Assembly (NCBI GenBank): GCA_041940525.1
Contig: JBGTSB010000001.1
Coordinates: 117,100 to 181,099, forward strand
Direction: 5' to 3'
Length of the DNA stretch: 64,000 bases
From: JAKAXS01 sp041940525
Lineage (GTDB): Bacteria > Pseudomonadota > Alphaproteobacteria > Rhizobiales > Hyphomicrobiaceae
Within the stretch, counting starts at the first letter, position 1; each line of letters opens with the position of its first letter. The translations under genes were made by a program, and so were the position numbers. The notes beneath the pieces are model-generated. The model searched no databases, was not told the origin of the DNA, and worked only from the letters and a program-made list of their open reading frames with translations. Shown in pieces: positions 38,437 through 45,776 of this stretch.

Positions 38437-39246
38437 TTACGATCCGCCCATCACGGCCTTTGCGCTGATTTCCGAGCCTTCGGTATCTTTGCCCGAAACG
38501 GCAATCACGCCATCATCAGTCGGTGTGTACGTGAAGCGGAAATGCGGATCCTCGGAAATCGTGATGCCGCCCTGCATACGGAATACCGTCTTGTCACCAG
38601 ACTTGACGACCAAATCTTCGACGAAGCGGGCCGGCGGCGTGACACGCGTCATCGGATCGATCTGCATGCCCGTGAAGCTGGGATGACGGATCATGACCTG
38701 CGCTTCATGTGTACCGGGCTTGGATGCCGGAACGCTTTTCAGCTTCGTGTTGCCGAGGCCGATCAGAGCTGTCTCATAGTCCTTGCCGAACGGTGCCGAA
38801 CAGCCGCCCGTTGCCTTCACGAACTTGGAGGCCATATGGAATTGCCCGTCCGCCGTTTCGGCAACCGCACGCAGGAAGGTATAGCGGTTGATGCGAATGC
38901 GCGTCGACAGCTTGCGCTCGCCGTCTCCGGCTGCTTCGCCGAACTCGAACGTCGCAGCGACAGGCGCTGGATTCTTGTCGGCAATCAACGTGACTTTCTT
39001 TATCTTTTTGGCTGTCTCGGCGGGCATGCGGATCGTGACGGGGACGAGCGCGGAATCTTCTGCGCGTACGGGGGCCTCGATGCTGATCATTCCGTCGGCA
39101 TCTTGGATCTTAGCGTCGCCGAAAACGTTCTCACGCAGTTCCGGCCAGATGTCTTCGTACTTCGCATTCGCCGCTCCGGCGATCGCAATGGCGCCGGCAA
39201 ATGCTGCCAGTGCGAACGTGATTTTCGTGAGTGAAGACTTGAACAT
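38437..39246 (-). CDS. Fused SoxYZ-like sulfur carrier
   Basis: Periplasmic carrier of 269 aa with a signal peptide ending at ANA-KYEDIWPEL. The N-terminal half is SoxY-like and holds the single carrier Cys in KATGGCSAPFGKD rather than in a C-terminal GGCGG swinging arm. The C-terminal half is SoxZ-like (VMIRHPSFTGMQIDP...VVKSGDKTVFRMQGGITISEDPHFRFTYTP). This matches the fused quinoprotein dehydrogenase-associated SoxYZ-like family, usually seen beside PQQ alcohol dehydrogenases. Here it precedes soxC by 35 bases, and no PQQ enzyme and no soxA, soxX or soxB occur in the window. Confidence 0.88.
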   Translation of the reverse strand: MFKSSLTKITFALAAFAGAIAIAGAANAKYEDIWPELRENVFGDAKIQDADGMISIEAPVRAEDSALVPVTIRMPAETAKKIKKVTLIADKNPAPVAATFEFGEAAGDGERKLSTRIRINRYTFLRAVAETADGQFHMASKFVKATGGCSAPFGKDYETALIGLGNTKLKSVPASKPGTHEAQVMIRHPSFTGMQIDPMTRVTPPARFVEDLVVKSGDKTVFRMQGGITISEDPHFRFTYTPTDDGVIAVSGKDTEGSEISAKAVMGGS

Positions 39247-39308
39247 GTTCTTCCTCCTCGCTTGTTCTTTGATTGCAGGCGGTTTTATCCAAAACGCTTC
39301 TGCCTACC

Positions 39309-39348
39309 TATGACTTATATCATAAAATGGGTCCGTGACTTTAGTCAC
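39309..39348. promoter_or_regulatory. Two candidate Crp/Fnr-type operators upstream of soxYZ
   Basis: Two inverted repeats lie between the Crp/Fnr gene and soxYZ: TATGA-N6-TCATA at 39309-39324 and GTGACT-TT-AGTCAC at 39335-39348. Both are dyads of the size bound by Crp/Fnr dimers, and the nearest regulator gene encodes one. They lie about 65-100 bases upstream of the soxYZ start, where an activator or autoregulatory site would sit. Confidence 0.5.
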
Positions 39349-39367
39349 GCAACGACTGATCTTGCGT

Positions 39368-40057
39368 TTACCTCAATTTCGCAAGCGACTGACGATCAAC
39401 AACAATAATTTCGCCGCGCCGTGTCGTAATCCAGCCCAGGCCTTCCCAGTCTGCCAGACACCGGCTTACGACCTCGCGAACCGATCCGACGTCTGACGCC
39501 AATTGCTGGTGGGTTTTGACCACCCGGCCATTTTCGTCAGCATCCGTCATCAGGCGGCGCGCCAGGCGTCCACCTGTCGATGAGAAAGCGACTTCGTCCA
39601 CCAGCGAGACGAGCTTGGACAAGAGCTTGGTATAGTCCTCCAACACGAAAGCGCGGAACTCCGGTGAGATATCCATCATCTTGTGGAACATCGCCTTGGG
39701 GATCGCCGCAAGCTGGGTTCGCGTCTCCGCCACGCTTTCAGCCGGGAAGTTCTCTCCGGTAAGAAGGCACTGGGTGGTCAGGACGCAGCTACCGCCGGAC
39801 TGGACTTGATAAATGAGCAACTCGCGCGCGGCCGGCGACATCTTGAAGACGCGCGTGCGTCCATCGACGCACATGACGTAGTTCGGGCACGGCCACTCCT
39901 CCCGGTAGGCGACATCACCGGCCTCTAGAACGGGGAATGTGGCGGAGGCCAATACGGCCTCTAGATGGTTTGGCTGCAGGGCTTTCAGCTTTGGGAAGCG
40001 ATCCAGCCAGACCTCCGCGGTTTTATTCTGTATCACGCCAATTGCCATTTTGATCAC
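39368..40057 (-). CDS. Crp/Fnr family regulator with two Cx5C pairs
   Basis: DNA-binding regulator of 229 aa. The N-terminal cyclic-nucleotide-fold domain carries C57-x5-C63 and C91-x5-C97 (WPCPNYVMC; GGSCVLTTQC) instead of the N-terminal Cys cluster of Fnr. The C-terminal HTH reads THQQLASDVGSVREVVSRCLADWEGLGWI. The Cys pairs could bind a cluster or metal or act as redox switches; that is inference. It sits between the NrsF gene and soxYZ on the same strand, with dyad sites just downstream, so control of the sox genes is likely. Confidence 0.88.
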   Translation of the reverse strand: MIKMAIGVIQNKTAEVWLDRFPKLKALQPNHLEAVLASATFPVLEAGDVAYREEWPCPNYVMCVDGRTRVFKMSPAARELLIYQVQSGGSCVLTTQCLLTGENFPAESVAETRTQLAAIPKAMFHKMMDISPEFRAFVLEDYTKLLSKLVSLVDEVAFSSTGGRLARRLMTDADENGRVVKTHQQLASDVGSVREVVSRCLADWEGLGWITTRRGEIIVVDRQSLAKLR

Positions 40058-40119
40058 TTCCGGCAGCTTAGGCGGCCATTCGCTCCAAGGCTATACGTTC
40101 CAACGCACAGGCCAGACCA

Positions 40120-40758
40120 TCACCAGCGTAGCAATCGCGGTGCAACAAGAAGGCTGAACAGAACGACAATCGCCGTTGCAATCGAATACCATGTTGCAAT
40201 GAACAAGGGGCTGTCGTTCGGGCAGTGCGAGGCATAGAGCGTGGCCGAGAGGCCGGCGGTTGCCAAACCGGCCGCCAGCGAGGCGAGCCGCGGACGCGTC
40301 ACCGCGCCATAGCGCAATACCGCCACCATGGCGATGAGAGGCGCCACGGCCATGGCGGGAATGGATGTTACGCACGACCAGGCCGTTTGACCCGTCAACT
40401 TGTCCCACCACTCCGCCACCGGGATGGCGGACAGCTCAAGTGCGATTGCGCCAAACATCAGAACCGGGGCGGTCAACATCAGCCAGCCCAAGTTGCCCAG
40501 CTTCGCTTCTGGCCGCGCCAGCCGGTAGGCCGCCGCCAAGGCTGGAATTGCCAGTGACAGCGTCAGCACGAACTTGAAGGGAAACCGGAGCGTGCCAAGC
40601 GACTCCCAGGCGTTTTCCCGGACACCGAGTTCCATCTGAAAAAATGCGATCGAGAGAGCAAGGCCCGCGAGCAGAGCTGCTACAAACGACAAGCGCAGCG
40701 ACGGCTGGTTCAGCTCAGCGTCAGCAGAAATTGCTTTGATTAAATCTTCGGTCTTCAC
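40120..40758 (-). CDS. NrsF-family anti-sigma membrane protein
   Basis: Six-helix membrane protein of 212 aa of the NrsF (DUF1109) family, which holds an ECF sigma factor at the membrane. The C-terminal signature ASHCPNDSPLFIATWY is well conserved, as is the N-terminal MKTEDLIKAISAD. The two signature Cys residues (TAWSCVTS and ASHCPND) are the kind implicated in metal or oxidant sensing in Caulobacter. Its start overlaps the stop of the sigma gene by 4 bases. Confidence 0.9.
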   Translation of the reverse strand: MKTEDLIKAISADAELNQPSLRLSFVAALLAGLALSIAFFQMELGVRENAWESLGTLRFPFKFVLTLSLAIPALAAAYRLARPEAKLGNLGWLMLTAPVLMFGAIALELSAIPVAEWWDKLTGQTAWSCVTSIPAMAVAPLIAMVAVLRYGAVTRPRLASLAAGLATAGLSATLYASHCPNDSPLFIATWYSIATAIVVLFSLLVAPRLLRW

Positions 40759-41312
40759 GACAGCTTGCTCCGATAGACTTGCGCCATAGCTTTCAAACTA
40801 CGGTGCAGCGCGACGCGAACCGCGCCCTCCTTCATCTCCATTTCGCCGGCCACCTCCTTGATGGCCCGGCCTTCCAACGTAATCATGCGGACGATGCGCT
40901 GTTGACGGTCCGGCAGAGCGTCAAGCATGACGCTCATTTCCTGACTATCGATCGGCTGTTCTTCCGTTTCGGCCTCCAGCGTCTCTATCACGTCATCGAT
41001 CGGCACCTTCACCGCGCGGCCGCCACGCCGCAGATGGTCGATCAACTTGTTTCTGGCGATGGCCAGCACCCAAGGCGTTAGAGGCTCACTCTGCTGCCAC
41101 GTGTGCCGCTTCAAATGAATTGCCAGAAGCGTTTCTTGCACGACATCTTCCACGTCATTCGCAGGTGCTCCGTATCGGGCGAACCCGGCTCGGCAGGCGG
41201 AGCGAACAACAGGAGCTAGGCTTGCGAGCAACTTCTGATACGCAGGCTCATCACCGGCAATCGCAGCGCGCATTTGATCACTCCAGATCTGATCACGTGC
41301 GGTCGTCGACAA
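40755..41312 (-). CDS. ECF sigma factor controlled by NrsF
   Basis: Sigma-70 family ECF factor of 185 aa. Region 2 is seen in DVEDVVQETLLAIHLKRHTW and PWVLAIARNKLIDHLRR, region 4 in LPDRQQRIVRMITLEGRAIKEVAGEMEMKEGAVRVALHRSLKAM. A TTG at 41312 opens the frame; an ATG at 41273 with GGAG seven bases upstream is an equally good or better start. The pair with NrsF matches SigF-type factors of Caulobacter and Bradyrhizobium that answer oxidative or heavy-metal stress. A candidate autoregulated promoter lies at 41334-41359. Confidence 0.9.
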   Translation of the reverse strand: MSTTARDQIWSDQMRAAIAGDEPAYQKLLASLAPVVRSACRAGFARYGAPANDVEDVVQETLLAIHLKRHTWQQSEPLTPWVLAIARNKLIDHLRRGGRAVKVPIDDVIETLEAETEEQPIDSQEMSVMLDALPDRQQRIVRMITLEGRAIKEVAGEMEMKEGAVRVALHRSLKAMAQVYRSKLS

Positions 41313-41333
41313 AGCTCATGCTCCAAGCAGTCA

Positions 41334-41359
41334 TACGGGACAGGGTGCCGATTTGTTAC
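41334..41359 (-). promoter_or_regulatory. Candidate ECF (SigF-type) promoter, GTAACA-N16-CGTA
   Basis: On the minus strand GTAACA (41354-41359) is followed after exactly 16 bases by CGTA (41334-41337), upstream of the ECF sigma gene. NrsF-linked SigF promoters in Caulobacter are, as I recall, GTAACC with a 16-base spacer and CGAA, so this fits autoregulation. Confidence 0.55.
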
Positions 41360-41444
41360 AATGGCCACTGGGCTCGGGCAATCTTCACCCTGGTTTTCCC
41401 AATCGATAGTTGCATCTGATACCCGCAATTTCCGCCGTTTTGCC

Positions 41445-41471
41445 TGTCGAAATGGCCGCCACCCGTTCGTC
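41445..41471 (+). promoter_or_regulatory. Candidate ECF42 promoter, TGTCGA-N17-CGTC
   Basis: TGTCGA at 41445-41450, a 17-base spacer and CGTC at 41468-41471, 39 bases before the first DGPF gene. ECF42 promoters are, as I recall, TGTCGA at -35 and CGA/TC at -10. The operon ends with an ECF42-type sigma gene, so the site is where autoregulation predicts it. Confidence 0.65.
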
Positions 41472-41510
41472 GTGATTACGAAACGCCTGGAAAAATAAGG
41501 ATCTACCGCG

Positions 41511-41939
41511 ATGAAATTTATGGTGCTTTTGAAAGCATGCAAGGACACAGAAGCCGGAAAACTTCCCAGCGAAGAGCTGATCGCGAAGATGACGGCCTAT
41601 AACGAAGAGCTGGTCAACGCTGGCGTCCTCGTGGCTGGCGAAGGCCTGCACCCCAGCGCCAAGGGCGCTCGTGTGCTGTTTGACGGCGACAAACGGTCGG
41701 TTGTGGATGGCCCGTTCTCCGAGACCAAGGAGTTAATCGCCGGCTTTTGGATTTTTCAAACGGGCTCTCTGGAAGAGGCGATCGACTGGGTGAAGAAGTG
41801 CCCCCAGCCGATGGAAGGCCCGCAAGCTCAGATCGAGATCCGAAAGATTTTCGAAGCGGAGGACTTCGGCGAAGCATTCACCCCTGAGCTGCAGGCACGA
41901 GAAGACGCCCTTCGTCAAAAGCTCGGCCAAGGAGACTGA
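41511..41939 (+). CDS. YciI/DGPF-domain protein 1
   Basis: Small ferredoxin-like-fold protein of 142 aa with the DGPF motif (VVDGPFSETKELIAGFWIF) of the YCII family. Such proteins accompany ECF42 sigma factors and their biochemical role is not established. AAGGA precedes the start. It is followed three bases later by a second, clearly related DGPF gene, so the pair is a tandem duplication. Confidence 0.9.
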   Translation: MKFMVLLKACKDTEAGKLPSEELIAKMTAYNEELVNAGVLVAGEGLHPSAKGARVLFDGDKRSVVDGPFSETKELIAGFWIFQTGSLEEAIDWVKKCPQPMEGPQAQIEIRKIFEAEDFGEAFTPELQAREDALRQKLGQGD

Positions 41940-41942
41940 ACC

Positions 41943-42353
41943 ATGCGCTTTATGATTATCGTCAAGGCCACGGATCAGACCGAAGCTGGAAAGCTTCCGT
42001 CCAAGGACATGTTGGACTGCATGGGCAAGTACCATGAGGAGCTTGTACGCGCCGGCGTGCTGCTTGACGCCAATGGCCTGCGGCCAAGCGGCGAAGGGTT
42101 TCGCATTCGCTATTCCGGCAATAGCGCGTCCCTAGTCGACGGCCCGTTTTCCGAAAGCAAAGAGCTCATCGCCGGATATACCTTGATCCAGGTGAAGTCG
42201 CGGGAAGAGGCAATAGCGTGGGCCAAGCGGTTCCCGAACCCCTATGAAGCTGATGGCGAGGTGGAAGTCCGCCAGGTGTTTGAACTGGAGGATCTCGGCT
42301 CGGGCCCAGAAATTGACCGCATGCGTGAGCATGTCTTCGACAAAATTGGCTAG
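41943..42353 (+). CDS. YciI/DGPF-domain protein 2
   Basis: Second DGPF protein, 136 aa, with MRFMIIVKATDQTEAGKLPS and LVDGPFSESKELIAGYTLI, closely similar to the preceding gene across its length. AAGGAGACTGAACC upstream gives a good ribosome site. It belongs to the four-gene ECF42 operon. Function unknown; the family has been linked to stress and to small-molecule oxidation but not proved. Confidence 0.9.
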   Translation: MRFMIIVKATDQTEAGKLPSKDMLDCMGKYHEELVRAGVLLDANGLRPSGEGFRIRYSGNSASLVDGPFSESKELIAGYTLIQVKSREEAIAWAKRFPNPYEADGEVEVRQVFELEDLGSGPEIDRMREHVFDKIG

Positions 42354-42386
42354 TTTCTAAAGACCAACCCTACCAGGGAGGACACC

Positions 42387-42929
42387 ATGTTGAGACTACT
42401 CGGAACCGTCCTGGCCTTGGCCATCGTGACCATTGCCGGCGTCGTTGCTTATGCCGCCATGCTACCGGAGGACTTCCGGATCGAACGCTCTGCCGTGATC
42501 AACGCACCAGCGGATCAGATTCACCCCTTGGTCAATGACTTCAAGGCTTGGCCGGCTTGGTCGCCCTGGGAGGAGAAGGATCCGGACATGAAACGCACGT
42601 ATAGCGAGCCATCGAGCGGGGAAGGCGCGAAGTACTCGTGGTCCGGCGACAGTGAAGTTGGCGCTGGCGAAATGGTCATCGCCGAATCTGAAGCGCCGTC
42701 CAAGGTGAAATTCGAAATGCACTTCAAAGAGCCGATGGAGGCTCGCAGCACCGCGGAGTTCTCGCTGACCCCTCAGGGAGACGGCACCAAGGTCACGTGG
42801 GCCATGTATGGAAAGAACGAGCTGCTTTCTCGCGTGTTTTGCATGTTCATAGATATGGACAAGATGCTGGGCAAGGAGTTCGACAAAGGATTGGCCGCGA
42901 TGAAAGCCAAGGCCGAGGGCAATGGCTAG
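42387..42929 (+). CDS. SRPBCC (START-like) protein
   Basis: Protein of 180 aa with one N-terminal membrane segment (LLGTVLALAIVTIAGVVAYAAML), then a SRPBCC/polyketide-cyclase-2 fold. The start of the fold is typical: FRIERSAVINAPADQIHPLVNDFKAWPAWSPWEEKDP. The SD AGGGAGGA is strong. Members bind hydrophobic ligands in a deep pocket. It overlaps the sigma gene by 8 bases and is a usual ECF42 operon companion. Confidence 0.88.
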   Translation: MLRLLGTVLALAIVTIAGVVAYAAMLPEDFRIERSAVINAPADQIHPLVNDFKAWPAWSPWEEKDPDMKRTYSEPSSGEGAKYSWSGDSEVGAGEMVIAESEAPSKVKFEMHFKEPMEARSTAEFSLTPQGDGTKVTWAMYGKNELLSRVFCMFIDMDKMLGKEFDKGLAAMKAKAEGNG

Positions 42930-44202
42930 CAGCCTCCACCGGACGATCGATGCCGTCTGGCGAATGGAGCAAGCGAAGTTGATCGCTGTCGTTGCCCGCG
43001 TTGTTCACGATGTTGGCCTGGCTGAAGAGCTGGCCCAAGATGCTCTCGTAAGCGCTCTTCAGCAATGGCCCAAATCAGGCCTGCCGGACAATCCGGCCGC
43101 CTGGCTTATGACGACGGCGAAGAACCGCGCCATCGACCACATTCGCCGTAACCAGCTTATTGCTCGCAAGCATGAGGAGATCGGGCGGGAACTCAGCGAG
43201 ATCAATGCCTCGCACGTCGATGATCTGGATGAAGCTCTCGACGATGACGTTGGTGACGACCTGCTCCGGCTCATTTTTACCGCATGTCATCCGGTTCTGA
43301 CGCTGGAGGGTCGCGTTGCGATGACGCTGCGCATGCTCGGCGGCCTGACGACGAGCGAGATTGCCCGTGCATTCCTCGTCACTGAGCCGACTGTCGCTCA
43401 GCGCATCGTGCGCGCGAAGAAGACGCTGGCCAAATCCGGCGTACCATTTGAAGTGCCCCGAGGCGCGGAGCGGGATGAGCGCTTAGGCTCGGTTCTTCAG
43501 GTCATCTACCTCATCTTCAACGAAGGGTATTCCGCCAGCGCGGGGGAGGACGTTCTTAGGCCGCAACTGTGCCAAGAGGCCATGCGTTTGGGCCGCGTTC
43601 TCGCTGGCCTCGCACCCGGCGATCCAGAAGTGCACGGGCTGGCCGCCCTCATGGACATTCAAGCGTCGCGGTTTCCTGCCCGGACTGCTGAGAATGGTGA
43701 TCCCGTTCTGTTGATGGATCAGAACCGGGCCAAGTGGGACCGGCTCTTGATCCGCCGCGGGCTCGCCGCGCTCGCCCAGGCGGAACGTCTGTCGGGTGCG
43801 GACCGGGGGGCATATACCTTGCAGGCAGCGATTGCAGCTTGTCATGCCCGTGCGCGCACGCCGGAGGAAACGGACTGGATCGCGATCGCGGACATCTACA
43901 CCGAGCTTGCAGGGTTGACCGGCTCGCCCATCGTTGAGCTGAACAGAGCGGTCGCTTTGTCGATGGCCTACGGCCCGCAACTGGGGCTGGAGCTCACTGA
44001 GCAGCTGAAAGACCTGCCTGAACTCAAGGCCTATCATCTGCTGCCGAGTGTGCGCGCTGACTTTCTGGAAAAGCTCGCCCGCTTCGGGGATGCGCAATCC
44101 GAGTATGAGCGCGCGGCGCAGCTGACGCAGAACGCGCGGGAACGGCAGCTCCTGCTGGCGCGGGCCGCCCGTTGCGAAGAGAACAACCGCGCCGGTGAAT
44201 GA
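42922..44202 (+). CDS. ECF42-type RNA polymerase sigma factor
   Basis: Long sigma factor of 426 aa. Region 2 is RVVHDVGLAEELAQDALVSALQQWPKSGLPDNPAAWLMTTAKNRAIDHIRR and region 4 is LEGRVAMTLRMLGGLTTSEIARAFLVTEPTVAQRIVRAKKTL. A C-terminal extension of about 200 residues (DUF6596/TPR-like, LNRAVALSMAYGPQLGLEL and EYERAAQLTQNARERQLLLARAARCEEN) replaces a separate anti-sigma factor. Family members work without an anti-sigma and are controlled through this extension. It is the last gene of the DGPF operon. Confidence 0.92.
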   Translation: MASSLHRTIDAVWRMEQAKLIAVVARVVHDVGLAEELAQDALVSALQQWPKSGLPDNPAAWLMTTAKNRAIDHIRRNQLIARKHEEIGRELSEINASHVDDLDEALDDDVGDDLLRLIFTACHPVLTLEGRVAMTLRMLGGLTTSEIARAFLVTEPTVAQRIVRAKKTLAKSGVPFEVPRGAERDERLGSVLQVIYLIFNEGYSASAGEDVLRPQLCQEAMRLGRVLAGLAPGDPEVHGLAALMDIQASRFPARTAENGDPVLLMDQNRAKWDRLLIRRGLAALAQAERLSGADRGAYTLQAAIAACHARARTPEETDWIAIADIYTELAGLTGSPIVELNRAVALSMAYGPQLGLELTEQLKDLPELKAYHLLPSVRADFLEKLARFGDAQSEYERAAQLTQNARERQLLLARAARCEENNRAGE

Positions 44203-44211
44203 CGTGTCCTG

Positions 44212-45765
44212 CTACTTCATCTGAGGAAAGGCAAACTCGGCACCTTTGGCGATGGTGTCGGGCCAGCGCTGCATCACAGCTTTGTGACGCGTGTAGAAGC
44301 GGACGCCCTCCGGGCCGTAGACGTGTTGGTCGCCAAACAAACTGCGTTTCCAGCCGCCGAAGGAATTGAAGGCCATCGGCACCGGAAGCGGCACGTTGAT
44401 GCCAACCATGCCGACGTTGATGTTGCGAGCAAACTCGCGTGCCACGCCTCCTTCTCGCGTGTAGATCGCGACGCCGTTTCCGTATTCATTGGACTCAATG
44501 AGCCCGACGGCCGAAGCCAAGTCTGGCACGCGGACGACGCACAGCACGGGGCCGAAGATCTCTTCCTTGTAGATCGTCATGTCCGGCGTCACCTTGTCGA
44601 ACAGGGTGCCACCACAGAAGAAACCGTTTTCTCGACCAGAGACCTGACAGCCCCGACCATCCACGACAAGCTCAGCCTTCTCGTCAACGCCTTTGCTGAT
44701 CAGCCCTTCAATCCGCTGCTTTGCCGCCGCCGTGATGACGGGGCCCATCTCGGCGTCGTCTTGCCTGCCGTCTGCGATCTTAATGGCCTCGACTCGCGGA
44801 GCCAGTTTGGAAATCAGCGCGTCACCGGCATCGCCGACCGCGACGGCGACAGAGATCGCCATGCAACGTTCGCCAGCCGATCCATAAGCTGCCCCCATCA
44901 GGGCGTCACAGCACTTGTCGATATCGGCATCAGGCATGATGACCATGTGGTTCTTGGCGCCGCCGAGCGCTTGCACACGCTTTCCGTGAGCCGTCCCGGT
45001 GGCATAGACGTACTCTGCGATCGGCGTGGAGCCGACGAAGCTCACGGCATCGACGTCCGCATGCTTTAGTAATGTGTCGACCGCGAACTTGTCGCCCTGG
45101 ACGACATTGAAAACGCCGTCTGGCAGGCCGCTCTGCTTCAATAGATCCGCGATGAGCAGGCTTGGCGACGGATCGCGTTCCGAAGGCTTGAGCACGAACG
45201 TGTTGCCGGCCGCGATGGCAACCGGAGCCATCCACATCGGGACCATGGCCGGGAAATTGAATGGCGTGATGCCGACGCAGACGCCGAGCGGCTGGCGGAC
45301 CGACCAAGCATCAATGCCGCGCGAGACCTGCTCGGTGTATTCGCCTTTCAACAGTTGCGGGATGCCTGTTGCGAACTCGACCACGTCAATCGCACGTGAG
45401 ACTTCGCCCAGCGCATCCTGCATAACCTTGCCGTGTTCGCGTACGATGTGGGCTGCCAGATCTGATTTGCGTTGTTGCAGCAGGTCGAGAAACCGGAACA
45501 TGACCCGTGCGCGCGCCAGTGGCGGCTGGTCCGCCCAGCCAGGAAACGCCTTGCGCGCCGCGCCGACTGCTGCATCCAGCTCAGCTGCGCCGGCCATGTG
45601 GCAGCGGCCGACGGCGGCACCCGTTGCCGGATTGAAAATCTCCTGCGCGCGTCCAGATTGTGAGGGCACGCGCTGGCCGTCTATAAAGTGAACGACGTCG
45701 TAGATGCCGTCTGTTTCACCGTTGTCAGTTTGCGCCGGTGAGGCGGCTGGTTCCAGCTCTGCCAT
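44212..45765 (-). CDS. mmsA: CoA-acylating methylmalonate/malonate-semialdehyde dehydrogenase
   Basis: NAD-dependent aldehyde dehydrogenase of 517 aa that turns malonate semialdehyde into acetyl-CoA, or methylmalonate semialdehyde into propionyl-CoA, with CO2 release. Catalytic Cys is in YGSAGERCMAISVAV, characteristic of MmsA; other family blocks are GITPFNFPAMVPMWM, VGSTPIAEYVY and PVPMAFNSFGGWKRSLFGD. It lies 11 bases after the omega-transaminase gene, which makes a suitable semialdehyde. Together with ald they form a beta-alanine degradation path. Confidence 0.92.
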   Translation of the reverse strand: MAELEPAASPAQTDNGETDGIYDVVHFIDGQRVPSQSGRAQEIFNPATGAAVGRCHMAGAAELDAAVGAARKAFPGWADQPPLARARVMFRFLDLLQQRKSDLAAHIVREHGKVMQDALGEVSRAIDVVEFATGIPQLLKGEYTEQVSRGIDAWSVRQPLGVCVGITPFNFPAMVPMWMAPVAIAAGNTFVLKPSERDPSPSLLIADLLKQSGLPDGVFNVVQGDKFAVDTLLKHADVDAVSFVGSTPIAEYVYATGTAHGKRVQALGGAKNHMVIMPDADIDKCCDALMGAAYGSAGERCMAISVAVAVGDAGDALISKLAPRVEAIKIADGRQDDAEMGPVITAAAKQRIEGLISKGVDEKAELVVDGRGCQVSGRENGFFCGGTLFDKVTPDMTIYKEEIFGPVLCVVRVPDLASAVGLIESNEYGNGVAIYTREGGVAREFARNINVGMVGINVPLPVPMAFNSFGGWKRSLFGDQHVYGPEGVRFYTRHKAVMQRWPDTIAKGAEFAFPQMK

Positions 45766-45776
45766 GTCTTGTCTCC

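Noticed and set aside
44284..45069. 261-codon plus-strand open frame opposite mmsA
   Set aside because: Shadow of a strongly supported aldehyde dehydrogenase; no domain.
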